Under the pieces are notes generated by a model. It did no database searches and was not told the origin of the DNA. It saw only the letters and a program-made list of their open reading frames with translations. The position numbers and the translations under genes are program-made. Positions 19,586 to 29,820 of a stretch of DNA of 64,000 nucleotides are shown in pieces. The stretch is from Desulfobulbus elongatus DSM 2908. GTDB taxonomy: Bacteria > Desulfobacterota > Desulfobulbia > Desulfobulbales > Desulfobulbaceae. The stretch covers positions 55,371 to 119,370 of the forward strand of contig NZ_JHZB01000010.1 in assembly GCF_000621145.1 (NCBI RefSeq), written 5' to 3'. Position 1 is the first letter of the stretch, and the number at the start of each line of letters is the position of its first letter.

Positions 19586-22408
19586 TCACGGTGCGATCGC
19601 GTGCAGTTCGATCCGCCGGTTTTTCTGGCGCCCTGCGGCGGTGGCGTTGTCGCCGACCGGGTTCTCCGCCCCGTAGCCCTTGGCGCTCAGGCGGGCGGCA
19701 GGCACGCCCTTGCCGGTCAGGTAGGCGACCACCGCCTGGGCCCGCTGGGCGCTCAGGGTCAGGTTGCGCTTGGCATCGCCGACGCTGTCGGTGTAGCCCG
19801 CCACCTCGATCCTGGCCTGGGGGACCAGCGCGAGCGTTGCGGCGGTCCGGTCGAGTTTCTTCCGGGATTCCGCAGTCAGGACCGCGGTTCCCGAGGTGAA
19901 CCCAACGCCTTCGAGGACAATCCCTTTGTGCTGCTGGCAACCCAGCGCATTGACCGGTACGCCGGCCGGGGAGTCGGGACAGAGGTCGGCGGCGTCGGCA
20001 ACGCCATCCCCGTCGGCGTCGGTTCCGGCGGCCTGCCGGTCGGTGGACGCCGCCGCAGAGGCTCCGGACGTCGACGGGGGTTGTGCCTTGACGGCTTCCA
20101 ACTGTTTGCGCAGATCGTTGAGCGCCTGCTGCAAACCGTCTCGCTCCGTTTGCAGGATCTGCGCTTTCTGGGCGGCGCTTTTGGCCTCGTCGCTCTTGGC
20201 CTGCGCCGTCGCCGTCGCTTCGGCCATCTCTTTCTTCGCCAGGGCAGAAGCGGTTTCCAGTTGAATGACCTGATTGCGCAGGGTGGCGATCTGCTGGTTG
20301 AGGGTGGGAACGAGGTCCTGTTGCGCCTGCAGCAGGTTCTTGTCGGTCAGTTCCTTGATCCGGGTCCGGGAAGCGATCAGTTCCCCTTCCAGCGTTTTCA
20401 ACTTGCCGTTGCTCATGGCCAGCGATTCGTTGCACCGTTGCATCGCGGCCTCGGCGTCGGCCGTCTTTTTCTCCGCTGTCTGCCGGGCTGCTTCGGCCGC
20501 AGTTGCCTTGGCTTCGAGAGCGGCGACCTGCTCCTTGATACCGGTCAGTTCCCTGACCTTGACCTCGGCCAGCGCCAGAGCGTTGCTTTTTTCGTCGATG
20601 GTCTGTTTCAGGCCGCCGACATCCTGCACCTGGGCCTGGACGGCCGCCAACTGGCCGGCCAGATCCGATTTCTCCAACTCCAATTGCTTGACGGCGGCGG
20701 CGGTGGCCTCGGCCTGCGTGGCCGCCTCGCCGATTTGCGCCTGCAACGCGGCCAGTTCCTCTGCCTGCTTGGCGGCGTTCTCCAGGGCCGTGTTCTTCTC
20801 CGCCAGGGTCTTGTTCATTTCCTCGATGCGTGTCTGGAGCGCGGCCATCTCCGAGAGTTTGCCCTCGGCCCTGGCCAGGGCTGCGGCCTGGTCCTCGAAC
20901 GAATTCTTCATGGCGATCAGGCTGTTGTTGTCGGCCTGCAGGGCCTCCAATTGGCTGGCAAGTCCGAGTTTTTCGTTGCGAAGCGAGGTCGCGGCGGCGG
21001 TCAATTCGCCAATCCGGGCCTGAACGCCGCCCAGCGCGGTCTCCTTCGCCGCAAGTTGGGCCTCAAGGGCCTCCCTGCCGGCCAGGGCCGCGGCCAGTTT
21101 CTGCTCGGCCTCCGTCAGGGCGGCCTGGAGCGTGGCGCGGGCCGTTTCGCGTTCCGCGCCCTCCTTGCGGGCGGCTTCGGCTTCGGCTGCGCCCCGTTCC
21201 ACTTCCTTGGCGGCCTGGATGTTGTTCTTGTTGAGGGCGACCACCTGTTTGCTCAACTGCTCGATCTTGGCGGTGGCCTCCTGGTTCATCCGGTCATATT
21301 CCTGGGTGCGTTCATCGAGCAGGCGCTGCACCGTGGCCACGGCCTGCGGTTGCGCCGCGACCTCCTGCCTGAGCGACTGGATGGTCAGCATGGCCTTGTC
21401 CAGGGCCTCGCTTTTTTCGGCGAGTGCCTGTGCCACCGCCGCCTTTTGCCCGACCAGGGCGTTGGCCTGCTGTTCTTTTTCGGCACTCAGGCGGATGAGC
21501 GCCTCCGCCTTCTGTCCGGTTTGTTCCAGATCTTTTTTGGTGGCGGCCAGTTGGTCCGCGGTTTCGGCGAGTTGGCTCTTGATCCGGTCTACGGTGCCGG
21601 TCTGCTCTTGAAGCTGCTGCCGCGCGGCGGCGAGGAGCGCCTCCTGTTCCTTGACGGATTTTTCGGTTTGCGCGCCGGCGGCCTGCATTTGGGCGAGGCG
21701 TTGCTGCATCTGCGCCAACTCGGCCCTGGCCTGCTTGACCTCGGTCTCTTTTTGCTCCCGATCGGCGGTCAGCGCTGCAATCCGGTCGGCCTGCTCCTTG
21801 AGTTTCCTGTCGGTGGTTTCGGTCGCCAGGGCCTGCTGCCGGCTGGATTCCTGACGCAGTTGCTCGACCTGTGCCTTGGCGGTGTTCAATTCAGTGGCCA
21901 GCCGGTTTTTCTCGGCGGTGAGCGCCTCGATCTGCCCGCTTTGTTCCTGGAGCAGCCTGTCCGAGGATTCGGCGGTTCCGGCCGTCTCGGCCTGCACGGA
22001 GCGTTCCCTGGCGATGATGGTTTCCTGGGCGTCGAGCAGTTGCTTGATCTGTTGCTCCTTCCGTGCCAGTTCGTCGCGCAGTTGCCGGAGTTCCCCTTCG
22101 GCTTGGGGTTCGGCCGGTGTCTGCACCTGGGCCTGGACGGCCGGCTGCGGCGCGGACGGTTCCGCTTGCGGCCGCTCCTGGGGGACCGCCGGTTGCGCCG
22201 GAGCGGGTGCGGCCGCCTCCTCCTGCGCTACGGGCGCGGGTGCCGGCTTGTCGGCCGCAGGCTTCCTGTCGGCACGGGCCTGGGGCGACGAAACCTGAGC
22301 CCTCTCCTTGGGAATCTCGGTTTCCCTGATGATCTTGCTGTTGAAATTGGCGAGCACGACATAGGCCGCGAGACCGGCGATGGACAGGAGAATCAGACGG
22401 ATTTTCAT
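19586..22408 (-). CDS. Membrane-anchored giant coiled-coil protein with TSP3 repeat and OmpA domain
   Basis: A 940-residue protein. An N-terminal uncleaved-looking helix (LILLSIAGLAAYVVLANF) anchors it in the inner membrane. An Ala/Pro/Gln-rich linker (about 40-100) follows, and then a roughly 650-residue Ala/Glu/Gln-rich coiled coil (about 105-790). Next is a calcium-type thrombospondin-3 motif (DADGDGVADAADLCPDSP). The C-terminus is an OmpA peptidoglycan-binding domain (VAGYTDSVGDAKRNLTLSAQRA, GYGAENPVGDN, RRIEL). The layout implies a rod from inner membrane to cell wall. It lies 41 bp after glgB on the same strand. I know no close named family. Confidence 0.85.
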   Translation of the reverse strand: MKIRLILLSIAGLAAYVVLANFNSKIIRETEIPKERAQVSSPQARADRKPAADKPAPAPVAQEEAAAPAPAQPAVPQERPQAEPSAPQPAVQAQVQTPAEPQAEGELRQLRDELARKEQQIKQLLDAQETIIARERSVQAETAGTAESSDRLLQEQSGQIEALTAEKNRLATELNTAKAQVEQLRQESSRQQALATETTDRKLKEQADRIAALTADREQKETEVKQARAELAQMQQRLAQMQAAGAQTEKSVKEQEALLAAARQQLQEQTGTVDRIKSQLAETADQLAATKKDLEQTGQKAEALIRLSAEKEQQANALVGQKAAVAQALAEKSEALDKAMLTIQSLRQEVAAQPQAVATVQRLLDERTQEYDRMNQEATAKIEQLSKQVVALNKNNIQAAKEVERGAAEAEAARKEGAERETARATLQAALTEAEQKLAAALAGREALEAQLAAKETALGGVQARIGELTAAATSLRNEKLGLASQLEALQADNNSLIAMKNSFEDQAAALARAEGKLSEMAALQTRIEEMNKTLAEKNTALENAAKQAEELAALQAQIGEAATQAEATAAAVKQLELEKSDLAGQLAAVQAQVQDVGGLKQTIDEKSNALALAEVKVRELTGIKEQVAALEAKATAAEAARQTAEKKTADAEAAMQRCNESLAMSNGKLKTLEGELIASRTRIKELTDKNLLQAQQDLVPTLNQQIATLRNQVIQLETASALAKKEMAEATATAQAKSDEAKSAAQKAQILQTERDGLQQALNDLRKQLEAVKAQPPSTSGASAAASTDRQAAGTDADGDGVADAADLCPDSPAGVPVNALGCQQHKGIVLEGVGFTSGTAVLTAESRKKLDRTAATLALVPQARIEVAGYTDSVGDAKRNLTLSAQRAQAVVAYLTGKGVPAARLSAKGYGAENPVGDNATAAGRQKNRRIELHAIAP

Positions 22409-22449
22409 GGTGTGTGTGGTCGTAGGGTTGAGGTCACATGGAAAAGGGG

Positions 22450-24390
22450 CTAGACGTCATTCTGCACGGGTTTGAGCCACAACGTGGCTAACGGCGGCAG
22501 GGTCAGCGACAGGCATTGGTCGAAGGTATGGCAGGATTCGGGCAGGGTGGCGAGCGCCGGTCCGTTGCCGAGACCACTGCCGCCGTAGATCTCCAGGTCG
22601 GAGTTGATCAGCTCCCGGTACGCCCCGGCCCTGGGCACGCCGATGCGGTACCGTTCGCGCACCACTGGGGTGAAATTGCAGACCACGACGATGAAGTCTT
22701 CGGCATTTTTGCCATAACGGAGAAAGGAGAAGACCGAGTTGTCGGAATCGTTGGCGTCGATCCAGCGGAAGCCGTTCCAGTCGAAATCGACCTGGTGCAG
22801 GGCCGGTTCGAACCGGTAGACCAGGTTGAGATCGCGGACCAGCCGCTGGACACCCCGGTGGCGCGGGGCCTCCAGGGCCAGCCATTCCAGGCCGCTGTCG
22901 TGGTTCCACTCCTGCCACTGGCCGAATTCGCCGCCCATGAACAGCAGCTTCTTGCCGGAATAGCCCCACATGAAACCGAAATAGGCGCGCAGATTGGCGA
23001 ATTTCTGCCATTCGTCGCCGCTCATCTTGTTGAGCAGTGCGCCCTTGCCGTGGACCACCTCGTCATGGCTGAGCGGCAGGACGAAATTTTCGTGGAAGGC
23101 GTAGAGCATGCCGAAGGTCATCTGGTTGTGATGGAACCGCCGGAACAGGGCATCCTTGGCCATGTAGCTCAGGGTGTCGTGCATCCAGCCCATGTTCCAT
23201 TTGAGGCTGAAGCCGAGCCCGCCGACATAGGTGGGCCGGCTGACCATGGGCCAGGAGGTCGATTCCTCGGCAACGGTCAGCACGCCGGGAAAGATGCCGT
23301 GCAGGACCTCGTTGACCTTGCGCAGGAAGCTGATGGCGGCCAGGTTCTCCCTGCCGCCGTATTCGTTGGCGATCCACTGCCCCTCCTCCCGTGAATAATC
23401 GAGGTAGAGCATGGAGGCCACCGCGTCGACCCGGAGGCCGTCGATATGGTATTTGTCGATCCAGAACAGGGCGTTGGAAATGAGAAAGGCGCGGACCTCG
23501 TTCCGGCTGTAGTTGAAGATCAGGGTGCCCCAGTCCTGATGCTCGCCCTGCATGGGATTGGCATGGGCGTACAACTGGGTGCCGTCGAAGTTGTTCAGGC
23601 CGGCGCCGTCCTTGGGAAAATGGGCCGGTACCCAGTCCAGCAGCACGCCGATGCCGGCCGCATGGCACTCGTCGACAAAGAACATGAAATCTTCGGGGGC
23701 GCCGAAGCGGGAGGTGGGGGCGTAGAAACCGAGCACCTGATAGCCCCAGGAGCCGTCGAAGGGATGCTCGGCGATGGGCAGCAGCTCGATGTGGGTGTAG
23801 CCCATCTCCTTGACGTACGGAATCAGTTCGGCGGCCAACTCGCGGTAGGTGAGATAGCGCTGGCCCCAGTGCGCATCCGCTTGCCGCCGCCAGGAGCCGA
23901 GGTGGACCTCGTAGATCGAGATCGGGCCGTCCAGGGGCTGGTGCCGGGCGCGGCCGTCGACCCATTCCCTATCCCGCCAGGGGTAGCGGTCGAGGTCCGC
24001 GACCACCGAGCCGGTGCGCGGCCGTTCCTCCATGGCGAAACCGAAGGGATCGGCCTTGTCGACCTGGTCGCCCGCCTGGGTGGTGATTCGGTATTTGTAG
24101 ACCGAGTATTCGCGCAGATCCGGGATGAACAGGGTCCAGATGCCGCTATCGGACGAATGCATGGGATGCCGGTCCGGGTCCCAGCCGTTGAAATCGCCGA
24201 TCACCGCGACCTGGCGGGCGTTGGGCGCCCACACCGCAAAAACGACCCCTTCGGCATCGGCAAAGCGCACCAGATGGGCGCCCAGTTTTTCGTAGGCCCG
24301 TTCGTGCGTGCCTTCGCTGATCAGGTAGCGGTCGAAATGGCTGAGCCATTCCGCCGGCACGGCCTTTCCGGCCGGGATGTCGTGCTCCAT
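22450..24390 (-). CDS. glgB: 1,4-alpha-glucan branching enzyme
   Basis: A 646-residue cytosolic GH13 enzyme that makes alpha-1,6 branches in glycogen. The N-terminal CBM48-like domain has [17 protein letters not shown]. The catalytic barrel has the nucleophile Asp in [16 protein letters not shown], the acid/base Glu in [10 protein letters not shown] and the transition-state Asp in [11 protein letters not shown]. The length is normal for a short-type GlgB. The ATG at 24390 has a GAGG-containing sequence 12 nt upstream; the frame also opens at a TTG at 24438. No other glg genes are in the window. Confidence 0.96.
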   Translation of the reverse strand: MEHDIPAGKAVPAEWLSHFDRYLISEGTHERAYEKLGAHLVRFADAEGVVFAVWAPNARQVAVIGDFNGWDPDRHPMHSSDSGIWTLFIPDLREYSVYKYRITTQAGDQVDKADPFGFAMEERPRTGSVVADLDRYPWRDREWVDGRARHQPLDGPISIYEVHLGSWRRQADAHWGQRYLTYRELAAELIPYVKEMGYTHIELLPIAEHPFDGSWGYQVLGFYAPTSRFGAPEDFMFFVDECHAAGIGVLLDWVPAHFPKDGAGLNNFDGTQLYAHANPMQGEHQDWGTLIFNYSRNEVRAFLISNALFWIDKYHIDGLRVDAVASMLYLDYSREEGQWIANEYGGRENLAAISFLRKVNEVLHGIFPGVLTVAEESTSWPMVSRPTYVGGLGFSLKWNMGWMHDTLSYMAKDALFRRFHHNQMTFGMLYAFHENFVLPLSHDEVVHGKGALLNKMSGDEWQKFANLRAYFGFMWGYSGKKLLFMGGEFGQWQEWNHDSGLEWLALEAPRHRGVQRLVRDLNLVYRFEPALHQVDFDWNGFRWIDANDSDNSVFSFLRYGKNAEDFIVVVCNFTPVVRERYRIGVPRAGAYRELINSDLEIYGGSGLGNGPALATLPESCHTFDQCLSLTLPPLATLWLKPVQNDV

Positions 24391-24550
24391 TTTTCGCGTG
24401 TGCCTCGCCTTGGTTCCAAGGTTGCAAAACGCGTCCAACTTACCGCATCAACCGATGAATGTCATGGGGAAATGTCGCTTTTCTCGCCACAATGGTGCGG
24501 CAGGGTGCCACCTTTTGGCGTGGTGTCCCGGTCTGTTTTCGACCGCTCCA

Positions 24551-25717
24551 TCAGTCCAGGCAATGGCGAAGAATGGCGGCGACCCGCTCCGGGGTGCAGT
24601 CGGCCAGCCGCCAGGTCCGGGCCAGCCCCCGGGTATTGGCGGCGATGGCGGGGATTGCCGCGGCCGGGATGCCGAGATCGTCCAGGGTCAATGGCGCCTT
24701 GACGTCCGCGAGCCACTTCGCGAACCGGGCGATGGTCTGATCCGCCGCGGCCAGCGGTTCCGATTCGGCGAGCCGGAAGAGCCGCCCGCCGAGGCCGGCG
24801 ATCCGGTGGGCCAGGGTCGTGCGGTAGGCGCGCAGCCAGCCGGGCAGGATCACGGCCATGCCGGCGCCGTGGGGAACATCGTAGAGGGCGCTTAAGGAAT
24901 GCTCGATCAGATGCATGGGAAAGCCGACCCGGCCGAGACCGGCGGCGGTCAGGCCGTTGAGGGCCAAGGTGGCGGTCCACATCAGGTTGGCGCGGCCGTG
25001 GTAATCGCAGGGATCGCGCAGGCAGCGTTCGCAGGCGACCATGGCGTTTTCGATCAGGCCCTCCATCAGCCGGTCCTGCACCGGGGTGTCGGTGTCGCTG
25101 GCGGTGAGGTAGAATTCCAGCACATGGCTGATGGCGTCGACCGCGCCGAACACGGTCTGGTCCGGCGGCACGGTGCAGGTGGCCTGGGGATCGAGGATCG
25201 AGGTCCTGGGGTGGAGTAGGCGATGGCCGAACCCGAACTTCTCCCTGGTGTCGTCGTTGGTGAGCACCATGCCCGAGTTCATTTCCGAGCCGGAGGCGGC
25301 CAGGGTGAGCACTGTGGTCACAGGCAGGGCGGTTTTGATGCTTTTTTTGCCGGTGAAGAATTTCCACACGTCGTGCTCGACCGGTGTACCGGCGGCAATG
25401 GCCTTGGCGGTGTCGATGACCGAGCCGCCGCCCGCGGCCACGATCACCTCGGCTTGCCGGGCCCTGGCCAGGCGGATGCCCTGGCGGGCATGGGAAAGCA
25501 GGGGATTGGCGCGCACGCCGCCGTGCTCGACCACCTCAAGTCCCGCCGCATGCAGCGAGGCGAGAATCCGGTCGTAAAGGCCGCTCTCCTTGAGGCTGGA
25601 CCGGCCGTAGACCAGCAGCGCCCGCCGGCCCCAGGCCCTGGTTTCCGGGCCGATGGCCTCGATGGTGCCCTGGCCGAACAGGATCTTGGCCGGATTGTGG
25701 AAGACGAAGTTGTGCAT
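24551..25717 (-). CDS. Iron-containing alcohol dehydrogenase
   Basis: A 388-residue group III alcohol dehydrogenase. The NAD(P) region has GGGSVIDTAKAIA. The iron site is assembled from DAISHVLEFYL, EHSLSALYDVPHGAGMAVI and later His residues, as in butanol dehydrogenase (YqhD/BdhA) relatives. It probably reduces aldehydes or oxidises short alcohols in fermentative metabolism; the exact substrate is not evident. It lies between a CPBP membrane protein and glgB on the same strand. No ribosome site is obvious. Confidence 0.92.
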   Translation of the reverse strand: MHNFVFHNPAKILFGQGTIEAIGPETRAWGRRALLVYGRSSLKESGLYDRILASLHAAGLEVVEHGGVRANPLLSHARQGIRLARARQAEVIVAAGGGSVIDTAKAIAAGTPVEHDVWKFFTGKKSIKTALPVTTVLTLAASGSEMNSGMVLTNDDTREKFGFGHRLLHPRTSILDPQATCTVPPDQTVFGAVDAISHVLEFYLTASDTDTPVQDRLMEGLIENAMVACERCLRDPCDYHGRANLMWTATLALNGLTAAGLGRVGFPMHLIEHSLSALYDVPHGAGMAVILPGWLRAYRTTLAHRIAGLGGRLFRLAESEPLAAADQTIARFAKWLADVKAPLTLDDLGIPAAAIPAIAANTRGLARTWRLADCTPERVAAILRHCLD

Positions 25718-25782
25718 GGCGCTGGTCGGCGGGGCAGAGAAAAGCGGTTACCTGGCGAGGGAGGAGCGGAAAGGGATGCCGC

Positions 25783-26469
25783 TCACCAGAACTGCCAGAA
25801 GCCGGTCAGATAGACAAACAGGGCCAGGGCGATGTTGGTGACCGCGTGCGCCGTGATGCAGGCGATCAGATCCTGCCGGCGGACCCACAGCCAGGCCATG
25901 AGGAGGCCGTAGGCCACTGCGGCCGGCCATTCGGCCACGGCATGGCCCGAGGCAAAGGCCAGGGTCGAGATGATGACCGCCGGCCACGACCATGCGCCGG
26001 GGGCGATCTCGTTGATCGAGCGCTGATCCAGGGCGGTGAGCAACGGCTCCGCCTGACTGTCCCGCCGTCCCTGGTCCCATTGCAGGACCAGGCGGAAGAT
26101 AAATCCCCGCATCATCAACTCCTCGAACAGGGGCACCACCAGCCCGGCGCTGAGCAGGCGCAGGATAAATCCCGGCACGGTCCAGGGGGTGGCGTCGTCG
26201 GCATGGACAAAGGGGGCCAGCAGTCCGAGCCACAGCACCAGCCCGGCCAGTCCGGCGAGGGTGCCGGTAACGATGGACCCGACCAGGGGCCTGGGACCGG
26301 TGAGGGAACAGTACCAGCGCCAGGCCCAGACCATCAACAGGGGGACGACAACGAGCCGGCACAGATAGCTGAGGTGCGGCGGCAGTACAGAGGGCGGCAC
26401 CGAGGCGATCCCCACGTAGGCCAGGTAGGGCGCGGCGTAGGGGAGAATGAGCTGACGGTTGGTGATCAC
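25783..26469 (-). CDS. CPBP (CAAX protease/bacteriocin-processing) family membrane protein
   Basis: A 228-residue polytopic membrane protein of the CPBP glutamic-protease family. It carries the EExxxR motif in LFEELMMRGFIFR, a His in FASGHAVAEWP and a third His region in ITAHAVTNIAL. The GTG at 26469 is chosen because it follows the end of the upstream small gene (stop at 26496) and has GGAAAA nearby. The open frame upstream overlaps that gene and looks like a shadow. Substrates of stand-alone members are mostly unknown. Confidence 0.82.
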   Translation of the reverse strand: MITNRQLILPYAAPYLAYVGIASVPPSVLPPHLSYLCRLVVVPLLMVWAWRWYCSLTGPRPLVGSIVTGTLAGLAGLVLWLGLLAPFVHADDATPWTVPGFILRLLSAGLVVPLFEELMMRGFIFRLVLQWDQGRRDSQAEPLLTALDQRSINEIAPGAWSWPAVIISTLAFASGHAVAEWPAAVAYGLLMAWLWVRRQDLIACITAHAVTNIALALFVYLTGFWQFW

Positions 26470-26495
26470 GATTTTCCGGGTGCTGGATGGGGCGA

Positions 26496-26747
26496 TCAGT
26501 TGGCCGGCGGTTCCGTGTCCTTGGCCACCTGCTCCGCCTTCTCCCGTTTGCGGGTGCGGATGAAATCGATGATTGCCCACACCAGGAGCACGCCGCCGGC
26601 GATCCGGTTGAACAACTGGTGCTTCAGCATCTCCGGATCGGTGGTGAACCAGCCGTCGTAGACGCACCAGAGGCCGAATCCGGCCAGGAGGGCGGGAAAG
26701 ATGTAGGGGCTGATCTGGGGCGGGGCGGGTGTTTTTCGTTCCGTCAT
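26496..26747 (-). CDS. Small two-helix membrane protein
   Basis: An 83-residue protein with two predicted membrane helices (ISPYIFPALLAGFGLWCVYDGW and IAGGVLLVWAIIDFI) and a charged C-terminal tail (RTRKREKAEQVAKD). Its ATG overlaps the rsmA stop as ATGA, which supports that it is a translated gene. I do not recognise a named family. It is followed by the CPBP gene. Confidence 0.75.
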   Translation of the reverse strand: MTERKTPAPPQISPYIFPALLAGFGLWCVYDGWFTTDPEMLKHQLFNRIAGGVLLVWAIIDFIRTRKREKAEQVAKDTEPPAN

Positions 26748-27631
26748 GATGGCAGAGGAGGGGTGAAGGGAGGAGTGGGGACGACCCGGCTGAGTGCGTG
26801 GCACAAACGGACGAAGTCTTCCAGTTGCAAGGTTTCGGCCCGGACCGAAGGGGTTAGGCCGCAGGCTTCGATGCAGCGGACCAAGCTCGCCTTGTCCGGC
26901 GCCAGCACGGCCGCGGCCAGGCCGTTTTGCAGGGTTTTGCGCCGCTGGCCGAAGGCGGCGTGAACGATTCGGGCCAGCAGGGCGCGGTCGAATGCGCCCA
27001 GGGCCTGGACCCGCGCCGGTTGCGGCTGGAAGGCGATGCGGATCACCAGGGAGTCGACCTTGGGCCGGGGGTGGAATTCCGCCGGGTCGACCGCCAGCAG
27101 CGGCCGCACCTCGGCGCAGGCGGCGAGCAGCACCGTGGGCGCGCCGTACTCCTTGGTGCCGGGCCGGGCCATCAGCCGCAGAGCCATCTCTTTTTGCAGC
27201 ATGACCACGGCGAAATCCATCAGCTCGGCGTGATCGATCAGGCGGAAAAGAAAGGGGCTGGAGATGGAGTAGGGCAGGTTGGCGACGATTTTCAATCGCT
27301 GGCCCGGTGCGGCCAAGGCGGCGAAGTCGACTTTGAGCACATCGGCGTGGACCAGTTCGACGTTGGCGGGCAGGTCCTGCTGCTCTTGGTGCAGGCGGAT
27401 GATGCCGGCATCGGCCTCCAGACCGACCACATGGGCGCAGGCCGCGGCCAGCGGCCGGGTGAGGGCGCCCAGGCCGACCCCGACCTCGATCACCCGGTCG
27501 TCCGGATGCAGCCCGGCCAGATCAACGATCCGTTTCGGCGTGCGTTCGTGCACCAGGAAATTCTGGCCCAGCTTTTTGTGCGGGGCCAGACCCTGCCGCC
27601 TGAGAAGCTGTTTTGCGTGCACAGGGGCCAT
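26744..27631 (-). CDS. rsmA: 16S rRNA dimethyladenosine transferase RsmA/KsgA
   Basis: A 295-residue SAM-dependent enzyme that dimethylates two adjacent adenines near the 16S rRNA 3' end. The N-terminal KKLGQNFLVHERTPKRIV is the family signature. The SAM site is VIEVGVGLGALT, and the catalytic NLPYSISSPFLFR matches the N-L/I-P-Y/F motif. It sits 6 bp after tsaD, and its stop overlaps the next small gene. Confidence 0.96.
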   Translation of the reverse strand: MAPVHAKQLLRRQGLAPHKKLGQNFLVHERTPKRIVDLAGLHPDDRVIEVGVGLGALTRPLAAACAHVVGLEADAGIIRLHQEQQDLPANVELVHADVLKVDFAALAAPGQRLKIVANLPYSISSPFLFRLIDHAELMDFAVVMLQKEMALRLMARPGTKEYGAPTVLLAACAEVRPLLAVDPAEFHPRPKVDSLVIRIAFQPQPARVQALGAFDRALLARIVHAAFGQRRKTLQNGLAAAVLAPDKASLVRCIEACGLTPSVRAETLQLEDFVRLCHALSRVVPTPPFTPPLPS

Positions 27632-27637
27632 GGCGCC

Positions 27638-28642
27638 TCAGTTGAGCGGCGAGCGCGAGTAGGCGTCGGTGTCGGCCGCAGCCAACTGCCCGGCGAGGAA
27701 GCGGTAGTAGCCGGCCAGTCCGATCATGGCGGCGTTGTCGGTGCACAGGGCCGGCGCCGGCAGGAACAATTTGAATCCCCGCGCCGCGCACCGTTCGGCC
27801 AAAACCGCCCGCAGGCGCGGGTTGGCCGCCACCCCGCCGCCGAGCACCACCCGCCGGTGGCCGGTCCGCTCGGCCGCGGCCAGGGTCTTGTCCGCCAAAA
27901 CATCGACCACCGCTTCTTGAAACGAGGCGCAGATATCGGCCACCGCCAGGGGCGCGCCGCTCCGGCGCTGGCCGTCGACATGGGCCGCCACCGAGGTCTT
28001 GAGGCCGCTGAAGCTGAAATCGAGGCTGTCCTCACCCAGCCGGGCGCGGGGAAAGGCGATGGCGGCCGGATCGCCGTCGGCGGCCAGGTGGCTGATCGCC
28101 GGTCCGCCGGGGTAACCCAAACCCAGCAGCTTGGCTACCTTGTCGAAGGCCTCGCCGGCGGCATCGTCGCGGGTGCGGCCCAGGCGGGTGAAGGTGAGCG
28201 GATCGTCGACCGCGAACAGCGAGGTGTTGCCGCCGGAGACGATCAGGGCGGTGTAGGGAAAGGCGGGCTGCGGGTTTTCGAGCAGGCAGGAGAGCAGGTG
28301 GCCGGCCATGTGGTCGACCCCGACGCAGGGCAGGCCGCGCACCAGCGCCAGAGCCTTGGCAAAGGTGAAGCCGACCAGGAGCGAGCCGACCAACCCCGGT
28401 CCCCGGGTGGCGGCGATCAGGTCGATGTCGTCCAGGCCGACTCCGGCCTGCGCCAGGGCCTCGTCGACCACGGGCCGGATCATCTCGATGTGGCGGCGCG
28501 AGGCCAGTTCGGGCACGATGCCGCCGAAGCGGGCGTGGATCTCGTTCTGGCTGCTGACCACCGAGGAACGGACCCGGTTTTCCGGTTCGAGCACAGCCGC
28601 CGCCGTGTCGTCGCAGGAGCTTTCAATGGCGAGGATAAGCAT
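27638..28642 (-). CDS. tsaD: tRNA N6-threonylcarbamoyladenosine synthase subunit TsaD
   Basis: A 334-residue ASKHA-fold protein that transfers the threonylcarbamoyl group to A37 of ANN-decoding tRNAs. Signatures: LAIESSCDDTAAAV at the N-terminus, the metal-binding HMAGH motif in GVDHMAGHLLS, and the nucleotide-binding VSGGNTSLFAV. The ATG at 28642 gives the standard N-terminus. TsaB, TsaC and TsaE are not in the window. It diverges from moaA. Confidence 0.96.
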   Translation of the reverse strand: MLILAIESSCDDTAAAVLEPENRVRSSVVSSQNEIHARFGGIVPELASRRHIEMIRPVVDEALAQAGVGLDDIDLIAATRGPGLVGSLLVGFTFAKALALVRGLPCVGVDHMAGHLLSCLLENPQPAFPYTALIVSGGNTSLFAVDDPLTFTRLGRTRDDAAGEAFDKVAKLLGLGYPGGPAISHLAADGDPAAIAFPRARLGEDSLDFSFSGLKTSVAAHVDGQRRSGAPLAVADICASFQEAVVDVLADKTLAAAERTGHRRVVLGGGVAANPRLRAVLAERCAARGFKLFLPAPALCTDNAAMIGLAGYYRFLAGQLAAADTDAYSRSPLN

Positions 28643-28749
28643 GGCGGCCGGTTGCAATCGCTCCGTATCGGTGTTATCAGTACAATGCAGTCACAGGTTG
28701 TCCACACGCCCTGGGACGAGGCACTCTTTTCTCCCGGGCACCATACACA

Positions 28750-29796
28750 ATGACACAAAAAAATACCACAATTGCCCCTCGAACAAACGGACTTGTCGAT
28801 CTCTTCGCCCGCTCCATCTCGTATCTGCGCCTGAGCCTCACCGACCGCTGCAATCTCCGCTGCCTGTACTGCGTCACCGAAGAGGAATCCGACGGTGTCC
28901 TGACCAAGCTCACGCATAACGAGTTGCTGTCATACGAGGAGTTGCTGCGGGTGGTGCGGGTGGCGGTGGCCATGGGCATCACCAAGGTCCGGCTCACCGG
29001 CGGCGAGCCCCTGGTGCGCCGCAACGTGATGCGGTTCATCCGCGAACTGACCGGGATCGAGGGACTGGACGACGTCCGCATCACCACCAACGGCGTGCTG
29101 CTCGAACGCTACGGCCGGGAACTGTATGAGGCCGGCGTGACCAAGGTGAACATCAGCCTCGATTCGCTCAAGCCCGAACGGGTGGCGGCCATCACCGGGG
29201 TCAACTGTTTCGACGCGGTCTGGCGCGGGATAGAAACGGTGCTGACGCTCGGCTTTGCCCCGGTGAAGCTCAACATGGTGGCCATGCGCCACATCAACGA
29301 CGACGAGATCGTCGATTTCGCCCGGTTGTCACGGCGGCTGCCGGTGCAGGTGCGGTTCATCGAGTTCATGCCCATCGGCGAATCGAGCCGCTGGAACGCC
29401 GACACCTACATCAGTACCGACGAGATCATGGCCCGCATTGCCGCCCTCGGCGAGCTGATTCCCCTGGAAAAGGGGAGGAACGACGGCCCGGCCAGGGTGT
29501 TCCGCCTCGGGGCGGATTCGGTGGGGACGCTTGGTTTCATCAGTCCGCTCAGCCACCATTTCTGCAACCGCTGCAACCGGCTGCGCCTGACCTCGGCCGG
29601 CGCGCTCCGCTCCTGCCTGCTCCACGACGACGAGGTCGATCTCCGGACGGTGCTGCGCAACGGCTCGGGCGACGAGGCCGTTCGCGAGGCCCTGCTGGCC
29701 GCCATCCGCAACAAGCCCGAGGGGCATCACCTCGAGGAACGGCTGCGCCGCTCCGGCGGCGACTGCCATGGACGGATGTCGCGCATCGGCGGCTGA
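28750..29796 (+). CDS. moaA: GTP 3',8-cyclase MoaA (molybdenum cofactor biosynthesis)
   Basis: A 348-residue radical-SAM enzyme for the first step of molybdopterin synthesis. The N-terminal 4Fe-4S site is CNLRCLYC, with the SAM motif GGEPLVR. The C-terminal cluster site is CNRCNRLRLTSAGALRSC. The protein ends in the conserved GG pair (SRIGG) needed for catalysis. It stands alone in the window. It converges on an ABC-F gene with only 24 bp between and no visible terminator. Confidence 0.97.
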   Translation: MTQKNTTIAPRTNGLVDLFARSISYLRLSLTDRCNLRCLYCVTEEESDGVLTKLTHNELLSYEELLRVVRVAVAMGITKVRLTGGEPLVRRNVMRFIRELTGIEGLDDVRITTNGVLLERYGRELYEAGVTKVNISLDSLKPERVAAITGVNCFDAVWRGIETVLTLGFAPVKLNMVAMRHINDDEIVDFARLSRRLPVQVRFIEFMPIGESSRWNADTYISTDEIMARIAALGELIPLEKGRNDGPARVFRLGADSVGTLGFISPLSHHFCNRCNRLRLTSAGALRSCLLHDDEVDLRTVLRNGSGDEAVREALLAAIRNKPEGHHLEERLRRSGGDCHGRMSRIGG

Positions 29797-29820
29797 GACT
29801 GTTTATATCCCCGCTTCCTG

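Noticed and set aside
28643..28749. Moco riboswitch before moaA
   Set aside because: The gap is about 107 bp and shows no extended conserved stem pattern; too short for the full element.
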